Origin: UBA9547 sp044349205
GTDB taxonomy: Bacteria; Bacteroidota; Bacteroidia; Cytophagales; UBA9547
Assembly: GCA_044349205.1 (NCBI GenBank)
Contig: JBIKRJ010000062.1
Coordinates: forward strand, 1-11,135
Length of the DNA stretch: 11,135 bases
Direction: 5' to 3'
The notes below the pieces were generated by a model that was given only the letters and a program-made list of their open reading frames with translations, was not told the DNA's origin and made no database searches. This document shows positions 5,820 to 11,135 of this stretch, one piece after another. Positions within the stretch are counted from its first letter, which is position 1; each line of letters begins with the position of its first letter. Position numbers and translations under genes: made by a program.

Positions 5820-8800
5820 AAAAGCATTTTGTGAAAACGCTTTTTGGGGCAATGTTGGCAGTGATGTGTGTGCACACACTGCCAGCCCAAACCTGTACTT
5901 TTACCAACCCCATAAAAACAAGCGCTGCCGATCCGCAGATTACCTACATAGACGGGTATTATTATTTCCTTTTCACAACGGGCGATGGAGTATGGTTGCG
6001 TAGGCACCAGAACATGCATGAGGTAGGAAATGATGCAATAAACGGAGCTAAAAAAATATGGTCGTGGAATAGTGAAATAGTAGGGCATGTGTGGGCTCCC
6101 GAGCTACACAAAATAAATGGCAAGTTTTACATTTATGCTTCGGGTAGCGTAACCGGACAAAGCAATCCCGAAAGTATGCGGATGTTTGTGTTGGAGGCCA
6201 ATACCGCCGATCCTTTTGGAGCATACGCCTACAAAGGATTACTTTCGAGCAAGTACGCAATAGACCAAACCATTTGGCAAAATCCAGCCAATGGCGACTT
6301 ATATATGGCGTATTCGCAATGGGACAACAATATTCCAAATGCCAATCCTGCGTCGCTCATTCAGTGCAACTACATTTGTAAAATGGTGTCGCCAACCCAA
6401 ATGGGCACTGGGGTTCGACTGTCATATCCTGCCAGCGCTTGGGAAAAATTCAAATGGTGGGTAAACGAGGGGCCTTATTTCTTGCAGAAAGGCAACAAAC
6501 TACACTTGGTATTTTCTGTGAGCGGGTGTGCCGCCGCCGAATATTCATTGGCCATGCTTACTTGTTCCAATGGCGATTTCCTGAACCCCTCTGCTTGGGT
6601 CAAATCTACCGCGCCTGTGTTTACCCAAGATCCAAGTAAGAGCGTGTATGGCACTGGCCACCATGCCACAGTTCAAACTCCCAATGGCGAATGGTGGCTG
6701 GTGTACCATGCTGTTAATAATTCGGCTGGAGCTTGCGACGGTACGCGCAGCACACGTATTCAACCCTTTGCATTCGATGCCAACGATAACCCTATTTTTG
6801 GCACACCCGTGGCGACAGGACTGGCAATGACTTGTCCTGGAAGTGTAAATCCGCCCAATTATTGGAATTTCAACACATCGCTTGAAGGTTGGAATACCCT
6901 TATGAATGTGACAGCTTCTGCATCAGGAGGTTTTGCAAACCTTACCATCACCAATGCTGATCCTTATTTTCATTCGCCCAACAACCTGAACATAGCTACT
7001 AGCGACTATAAATATGTGATTGTAAGCATGCAAAACCAAACCAATTCCAACACGGCCGAATTGTTTTGGATAACCAACACGGCTACAGGGTACGATGGAG
7101 CAAAAAGAGTTTCCTTTCCCATTATTGCCAACGATACCAAACAGCGCATTTACATCATAGATCTTTCGGCCAATTCCAATTGGACGGGTATTGTCAAACA
7201 AATACGCCTCGACCCAACCATTGCATCCAGTGGTTCGGTGAAGATAGATTTTGTAAAGTTTGCAGGAGCATTTCCAGTGGCAAAAGCGCCCAATGCGGGA
7301 AAAATGGAAGCCGAAAATTTCAATAGGGGAGGTCAGCAAAATGCCTATTATGATTCTGAACCATCTAATCAAGGGACAAAATACCGCACGAATGAAGCAG
7401 TGGATATTGAAACTGCTTCCGACGGTGGGCACAACATAGGGTGGTTGCAGTCCGGCGAATGGATGGAATATTTGGTAAATGTGGGTAGCAGTTCTACTTA
7501 CAAACTAACGCTCAATGCGGCTTCTGTCTCAAATTCAAACAAAGTGCATTTTGAAATAGATGGTGAAAACTTGGGCAATGCCATTACCGTGAATAGTACT
7601 GGCGGAATTCAAACCTACAGCAATTTTGACCAAACGGTGTCCTTGAAAAAGGGTGTGCACTTGTGTAAGTTGTTTGTAGATGTGGCCAATGGTGGGTTTA
7701 ATATTTCTTCATTTACTTTGACCGAACAACAAAATCCTGCAAATAGCCCCTCTGTCGCAATACGTAATGCCAACTGGGTAGCCACCGATGCACTTGGAAG
7801 AACCATTCCCAACTATCAGACTACAGGAGGGCATAAGCTGAACAAAACGGTAGGGGTCTTTTATTACCTATGGCATTCTGGGACTGCTATCGTGGATATT
7901 TCAAAAGCCTTGCAAGCCAATCCTACCAACCCAACTTTTGGTGAAAGGTGGGCATTGCACCATTGGGGCGAGCCTGAAGCAGGCTATTACCGTGCCGATG
8001 ATCCTTGGGTGATAAAAAGAAACATGCAAATGTTGGTAAATGCGGGTGTCGATTTTATATTTTTTGATGTAACCAATAGTGCAACCTACCTTAGTACTGT
8101 GGACAGCGTTTGCAAAGTGATTGCCAATATGAGAGCGCAAGGCATACCCGCTCCTTACATATGTTTCACGACAAATTCAGCGAGTGGAAAAACGATAAAC
8201 AGCATTTATGATAAATTTTATGCACTAGATAAGTACAAGGCACTATGGTTTGTGTGGCAGGGCAAACCTTTGATTATGGGCAAATCGACCGACCCTGAAT
8301 TGCGTCCTGAATTGAAAAACTTTTTCACCATCAAGTACAGCTGGGCGTGGACAAACCCTGCCAACGAAAACAATTGGCAGTTTTTGGACACCTATCCACA
8401 AGACTATGGTTGGACAGGTGGAGATGCTAGCATCGCCGAACAAATTTCTGTGACCACTGCTAGCCACCCTACCAACAATGTGGGCAAAAGTTTCAATGGT
8501 TCTACTCAGCCCGCCACCGATGCTTACGGGGTTACAACAGTCACTAACCAAGGTATTTATTTTGCCAAACAATGGGAACGAGCCCTTGAAGTAGACCCTC
8601 AGCTGGTTATGATTACGCAATGGAACGAGTGGGTGGCGCAACGTTTTTTGTGCAGCATAGATGGCTGTCAGAACATGTTGGGAAAACCTACAATCGATGG
8701 GCAATCTTGGTTTGTGGACGTGTACAATCGAGAATATAATCGGGATATAGAACCAATGAAAGGCGGTTGGAGCGATAATTACTACTACCAAATGCTCTCG

Positions 8801-9691
8801 AACATTCGAAAATACAAAGGAATGCAGGCTCCCCAAGCCGTTTCAGCGCCAAAAAACATCACCATCGATGGGGTTTTTAGCGAGTGGAATACAGTGACGC
8901 CCGTGTATTCCGATCCGATTGGCGATACTCAACACCGTAACCACCCAAGGTTTGATTCCAAACAAAATTTAGTAAATACCACTGGGCGCAACGACATTGT
9001 AGAAAGCAGGGTAGCCACCGACGCCTCTTATGTCTATTTCTATATTAAAACTGCAGCAAACATCACGTCCTACACCAACCCAAATTGGATGATGATTTAC
9101 CTAAACACCGATAAAAATAAAACAACTGGTTGGGAAGGATTCGATTTTGTTTTGAACATGGGGGTCAATTCGGCAAGCCAAACTACACTCAAAAAACGTT
9201 CAAATTCCATCTGGATTGGCGTGGGTACTGCAACCTACAAAGTGTCGGGCAATCAAATAGAGATAGCCGTGCACAGGAGTTTGCTAGGCTATACCTCCAG
9301 CGAGGTGGCCTTCTTTTACCAAATATTCGACAACCCAAAGGAGATAGATAATATTGAAGATAATTTTATAAATGGAGAGTCTGCTCCCGATCGTAGGTTC
9401 AATTACGATTACAGCAATTCGATAGCTTATTCGGGTACAGTGACGAGTGTAGAGGAGGAGATAAATGAAGAAAATATACAGGTTTTCCCCAATCCCGCAA
9501 CCGACCAAATTACAGTGGTTTCGAACAAGATGTCTGAATTGAAAGTTGTAATGAGAAATATGTGGGGAGAAACGGTTTTTAGCAAAAATTTCAGTAACCA
9601 TTCCATCACAATTCCGGTAAGCGAGATGTCGGCTGGTCTTTATATAGTACAAGTGGGAAACCAAAATTTCAAAGTAATCATCAAACAGTAA
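5816..9691 (+). CDS. Bifunctional secreted glycosidase: GH43 propeller plus GH99/GH71-like TIM barrel
   Basis: 1291 residues. The signal peptide is about 1-24 (cut after LPA or PAQ). GH43 (about 25-335) shows the expected inverting triad: D39 in AADPQI (base), D150 in AIDQTIW (pKa modulator) and E218 in NEGPY (acid). WAPELH and GTGHH are also typical. Next come the W-x-F-N...EGW beta-sandwich (348-485), CBM6 (486-637) and a TIM barrel (about 645-1003) with VGVFYYLW, HHWGEPEAGYY, FDVTN (D751) and QWNEW (935-939, E938), as in GH99/GH71-like and WbsX-like proteins. A CBM9/DOMON-like domain (1012-1206, starting ITIDGVFSEW) and a type A sorting domain (1217-1291) finish it. GH43 enzymes act on arabinan, xylan or beta-galactan side chains; GH99 members cleave endo-alpha-mannose links, but this barrel is not in a family I can name. 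The start overlaps gene 1's stop (ATGA), implying coupled translation. Confidence 0.88.
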   Translation: MKKHFVKTLFGAMLAVMCVHTLPAQTCTFTNPIKTSAADPQITYIDGYYYFLFTTGDGVWLRRHQNMHEVGNDAINGAKKIWSWNSEIVGHVWAPELHKINGKFYIYASGSVTGQSNPESMRMFVLEANTADPFGAYAYKGLLSSKYAIDQTIWQNPANGDLYMAYSQWDNNIPNANPASLIQCNYICKMVSPTQMGTGVRLSYPASAWEKFKWWVNEGPYFLQKGNKLHLVFSVSGCAAAEYSLAMLTCSNGDFLNPSAWVKSTAPVFTQDPSKSVYGTGHHATVQTPNGEWWLVYHAVNNSAGACDGTRSTRIQPFAFDANDNPIFGTPVATGLAMTCPGSVNPPNYWNFNTSLEGWNTLMNVTASASGGFANLTITNADPYFHSPNNLNIATSDYKYVIVSMQNQTNSNTAELFWITNTATGYDGAKRVSFPIIANDTKQRIYIIDLSANSNWTGIVKQIRLDPTIASSGSVKIDFVKFAGAFPVAKAPNAGKMEAENFNRGGQQNAYYDSEPSNQGTKYRTNEAVDIETASDGGHNIGWLQSGEWMEYLVNVGSSSTYKLTLNAASVSNSNKVHFEIDGENLGNAITVNSTGGIQTYSNFDQTVSLKKGVHLCKLFVDVANGGFNISSFTLTEQQNPANSPSVAIRNANWVATDALGRTIPNYQTTGGHKLNKTVGVFYYLWHSGTAIVDISKALQANPTNPTFGERWALHHWGEPEAGYYRADDPWVIKRNMQMLVNAGVDFIFFDVTNSATYLSTVDSVCKVIANMRAQGIPAPYICFTTNSASGKTINSIYDKFYALDKYKALWFVWQGKPLIMGKSTDPELRPELKNFFTIKYSWAWTNPANENNWQFLDTYPQDYGWTGGDASIAEQISVTTASHPTNNVGKSFNGSTQPATDAYGVTTVTNQGIYFAKQWERALEVDPQLVMITQWNEWVAQRFLCSIDGCQNMLGKPTIDGQSWFVDVYNREYNRDIEPMKGGWSDNYYYQMLSNIRKYKGMQAPQAVSAPKNITIDGVFSEWNTVTPVYSDPIGDTQHRNHPRFDSKQNLVNTTGRNDIVESRVATDASYVYFYIKTAANITSYTNPNWMMIYLNTDKNKTTGWEGFDFVLNMGVNSASQTTLKKRSNSIWIGVGTATYKVSGNQIEIAVHRSLLGYTSSEVAFFYQIFDNPKEIDNIEDNFINGESAPDRRFNYDYSNSIAYSGTVTSVEEEINEENIQVFPNPATDQITVVSNKMSELKVVMRNMWGETVFSKNFSNHSITIPVSEMSAGLYIVQVGNQNFKVIIKQ
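6857..7726 (+). repeat. Two-domain module (W-x-F-N...EGW sandwich + CBM6), copy in gene 2
   Basis: Residues about 348-637 of gene 2. The first half opens YWNFNTSLEGWNTL and repeats the landmarks of the gene 1 copy: DPYFHSPN, MQNQTNSNTAELFW, KRVSFPI, IDLSANSNWTGIVKQIRLDP and a closing IDFVKF strand. The CBM6 half has MEAENFNRGGQQNAYYD, GEWMEYLVNV and GGFNISSFTL. Here the module sits between two catalytic domains rather than next to the sorting domain, so it can be moved as a unit. Confidence 0.8.
7748..8824 (+). other. GH99/GH71-like TIM-barrel domain of gene 2
   Basis: Residues about 645-1003. VGVFYYLWH (679-687) is the first strand, HHWGEPEAGYY (715-725) a conserved loop, AGVDFIFFDVTN (743-754) a strand ending in D751, and VMITQWNEW (931-939) a late strand with E938. 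This strand-end pattern is shared by GH99, GH71 and WbsX-like proteins, where acidic residues at strand ends catalyse or bind. D751 and E938 are catalytic candidates by position only. Similar domains occur in Bacteroidota proteins annotated as hypothetical or GH99-like. Confidence 0.6.
8849..9433 (+). other. CBM9/DOMON-like domain of gene 2
   Basis: Residues about 1012-1206. It opens ITIDGVFSEWNTVTPVYSD, then VATDASYVYFYIKT, WMMIYLNTDKNKTTGW, and ends with IEIAVHRSLLG and VAFFYQIFDN. The I-D-G-x-x-x-E-W start and the D-x-x-Y-x-Y-F strand are the signature of CBM9-like beta-sandwich domains in secreted enzymes. Binding to sugar chain ends is the usual role. It directly precedes the sorting domain. 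Confidence 0.6.
9464..9688 (+). other. T9SS type A C-terminal sorting domain of gene 2
   Basis: Residues about 1217-1291 contain IQVFPNPATDQITV, a middle strand MRNMWGETVFSKNF and a closing GLYIVQVGNQNFKVIIKQ. It follows the same pattern as the tail of gene 1, so both proteins should use the same outer-membrane export and attachment route. A short acidic linker (EEEINEEN) precedes it. Confidence 0.92.
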
Positions 9692-9694
9692 AAC

Positions 9695-11135
9695 ATGAAA
9701 ACTCGTTTATTGGTCTTTGTATTGGCTATTGTGGGGTTTTCTCAAAAAGGGTTTGGCCAACTAGTGTTCGAATCTGAAAATGCCACACTTTCGGGAGGGC
9801 CTGTTGTAAGTACTTACAAGTCGACAGCCTGTGTGGAAATGAGAGACAATGGATCAATAATCCACAATTTCAATATTGCCCAAAAAGGATACTACAAATT
9901 CGAACTTACAGTGGCCACACCCAGCGGCTACAAAGAACAAGGTTTGTATATAAACAACAGCTATTTCAGCAAGTTGAAAATGAATGCAAATGCCAACTTC
10001 TTCAACATCGACATGGGGGCAATTTTTTTAAACCAGGGTGCAAACAAAATTGAAATTAGAAGCGAGTGGGGCTGGGCTGTTTTCGACAAAATCATCCTTA
10101 CCCTCACACCTCCAGTAGATTATACCAAAACGGCTGCATCGCTCATCAATCCCAATGCCGATACCAAAACAAAAGAATTGTACCAGTATTTAAGATTACA
10201 GTACGGCAAAAATATCTTGTCTGGCCAAATTGATTTTTGGGACACCCTTACCTTCATTGCCCGAAAGCAAGCCAAAGTAAGGGCTTTCGATTTTCAGCAC
10301 TACTCGCAAGGTTATGCCTACTTGTGGAGAAATGGCGCCCACAGCTTTGGTTGGGAAGACGATGGTACCACTAAGGCAGCAATCGATTGGTACAATAGCA
10401 CCAAAGGGCAGGGAATTGTATCTTTTCAGTGGCATTGGCACCCGCCCATGAACAGTTTGCCAGGCCGCAATACCTTCATGACCAATCAAACAAGTTTTGA
10501 TGTGTCGAGAGCAGTGTTGCAAGGTACACAAGAATACACCGAAATAATGGAAGACATAGATTCTATTGCTTCCCAATTGAAAAAACTACAAAGAGCGGGC
10601 GTACCGGTATTGTGGAGGCCGTTGCACGAAGCCGCAGGCAATGGCAATGTGGACGGCAGTCAAGCTTGGTTTTGGTGGGGTGCCAAGGGTGCCACCGTGT
10701 GCAAACAGCTTTGGGACATTATGTACAACAGACTTACCAACTTCCACAAATTGAACAATTTGATATGGATATGGAGCACGCCCGAAGAGGGTTGGTATTT
10801 GGGAAATGCCAAATTGGACATGTTTGGATACGATTCTTATCCAAACCCCATTCACCACAACAGCCAAAAAGCGATTTTTAGCCAGATGTACAATATATGC
10901 AAAGGCGAAAAGCTGGTGGCCATGACCGAAAATGGACCCATTCCCGAGATTGACAAATGCATCCAAGACGATGCCATGTGGTCGTACTTCCTCACCTGGA
11001 ACGAAGAACTTACCAAACAAAATAACAGGTCGTTTATTGCCTCGGTTTATCAACATAGCCGAGTGATAGCCATAGAAAATACTAATTTTTGGGAATTCAA
11101 TGGCTCAAAAGAGGGCTGGACTTCTTCCAACAATC
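9695..11135 (+). CDS. GH26 endo-beta-1,4-mannanase with N-terminal CBM35/6-like domain (3' partial)
   Basis: 480 complete codons are visible with no stop before the window ends. The signal peptide is about 1-21 (cut near GFG-Q). Residues 24-137 form a CBM35/CBM6-like domain (VFESENATLSGG at the start, WGWAVFDKIIL at the end). The GH26 catalytic domain (about 146-460) has FQWHWHPP, the acid/base E312 in WRPLHEA, WFWWG (325-329), EEGWYLGN, YDSYP, and nucleophile E412 in MTENG. The 100-residue gap between the glutamates fits GH26. GH26 enzymes mostly cleave internal beta-1,4-mannosyl links in mannan, galactomannan or glucomannan; a few members act on beta-1,3-xylan or mixed glucans. Residues 464-480 begin another W-x-F-N...EGW module. 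The start is 3 bases after gene 2's stop, with no Shine-Dalgarno site. A T9SS tail is expected beyond the edge. Confidence 0.88.
   Translation, partial: MKTRLLVFVLAIVGFSQKGFGQLVFESENATLSGGPVVSTYKSTACVEMRDNGSIIHNFNIAQKGYYKFELTVATPSGYKEQGLYINNSYFSKLKMNANANFFNIDMGAIFLNQGANKIEIRSEWGWAVFDKIILTLTPPVDYTKTAASLINPNADTKTKELYQYLRLQYGKNILSGQIDFWDTLTFIARKQAKVRAFDFQHYSQGYAYLWRNGAHSFGWEDDGTTKAAIDWYNSTKGQGIVSFQWHWHPPMNSLPGRNTFMTNQTSFDVSRAVLQGTQEYTEIMEDIDSIASQLKKLQRAGVPVLWRPLHEAAGNGNVDGSQAWFWWGAKGATVCKQLWDIMYNRLTNFHKLNNLIWIWSTPEEGWYLGNAKLDMFGYDSYPNPIHHNSQKAIFSQMYNICKGEKLVAMTENGPIPEIDKCIQDDAMWSYFLTWNEELTKQNNRSFIASVYQHSRVIAIENTNFWEFNGSKEGWTSSNN
11084..11135 (+). repeat. Start of a third W-x-F-N...EGW module in gene 3 (cut by window end)
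   Basis: Residues 464-480 read NTNFWEFNGSKEGWTSSNN-like sequence, matching the openings FWHFNNGMEGWNTF of gene 1 and YWNFNTSLEGWNTL of gene 2. It follows the GH26 domain immediately. Only about 17 residues are visible, so the call rests on the W-x-F-N-x(3)-E-G-W pattern and the position after a catalytic domain. Confidence 0.6.

Noticed and set aside
5333..6088. 251-residue open frame on the minus strand
   Set aside because: It is antisense to the end of gene 1 and start of gene 2, both clearly coding. Its translation has no recognisable domain and crosses the gene junction.
10196..11056. Two minus-strand open frames opposite gene 3
   Set aside because: Gene 3 is a well-supported GH26 enzyme on the + strand; the antisense translations match nothing recognisable.
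1..11135. CRISPR array, insertion sequence, tRNA or rRNA
   Set aside because: No regularly spaced repeats, transposase-like protein, terminal inverted repeats or tRNA-like folds were seen. The repeats found are protein-domain duplications.

Overview
The window looks like part of a carbohydrate-degradation locus from a Bacteroidota bacterium. The evidence is two proteins ending in type IX secretion (T9SS) type A sorting domains (motifs ISVFPNPAQD and IQVFPNPATD, then a short beta-rich tail). The only convincing promoter is of the Bacteroidota type (TTG, then TAnnTTTG), the start codons have A-rich leaders without Shine-Dalgarno sites, and the secreted proteins are very large and modular. The DC-x-G...CxxC...GGNTG linker motif in gene 1 is familiar to me from gliding Cytophagales-like cellulose degraders. 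I cannot name a species.

Layout. Positions 1-323 are an AT-rich non-coding leader. It holds a good forward promoter (256-284), a plausible leftward promoter (177-208), a repeated 8-mer touching both, an inverted repeat over the forward -7 box, and two imperfect hairpins. Three genes then follow on the + strand with no room for internal terminators. Gene 1 (324-5819) encodes 1831 residues: a G8 domain, a beta-helix core resembling vertebrate CEMIP/TMEM2 hyaluronan depolymerases, and a long tail of carbohydrate-binding and Ig-like domains. Gene 2 (5816-9691) overlaps it by ATGA and encodes 1291 residues: a GH43 five-bladed propeller, a beta-sandwich, a CBM6, a GH99/GH71-like TIM barrel, a CBM9/DOMON-like domain and a sorting domain. 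Gene 3 starts at 9695, 3 bases after gene 2, and runs off the right edge. It encodes a CBM35/CBM6-like domain and a GH26 endo-mannanase with both catalytic glutamates.

How they fit together. All three products have Sec signal peptides; two visibly carry T9SS tails and the third is cut before its C-terminus. The same beta-sandwich opening (W-x-F-N...EGW) occurs in all three proteins, and in genes 1 and 2 it is followed by a CBM6 of closely matching sequence. This suggests enzymes with different activities delivered to the same polymer. GH26 points to a beta-mannan or another beta-1,4-linked hemicellulose, and GH43 to side-chain or xylan/arabinan removal. The roles of the CEMIP-like core and the GH99-like barrel are not predictable from sequence alone. 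No SusC/SusD pair, regulator or transporter is in the window.

The best candidates for something undescribed are the bacterial CEMIP-like secreted protein of gene 1, the GH43 plus unassigned TIM-barrel fusion of gene 2, and the shared beta-sandwich module, which may be an unnamed carbohydrate-binding family.
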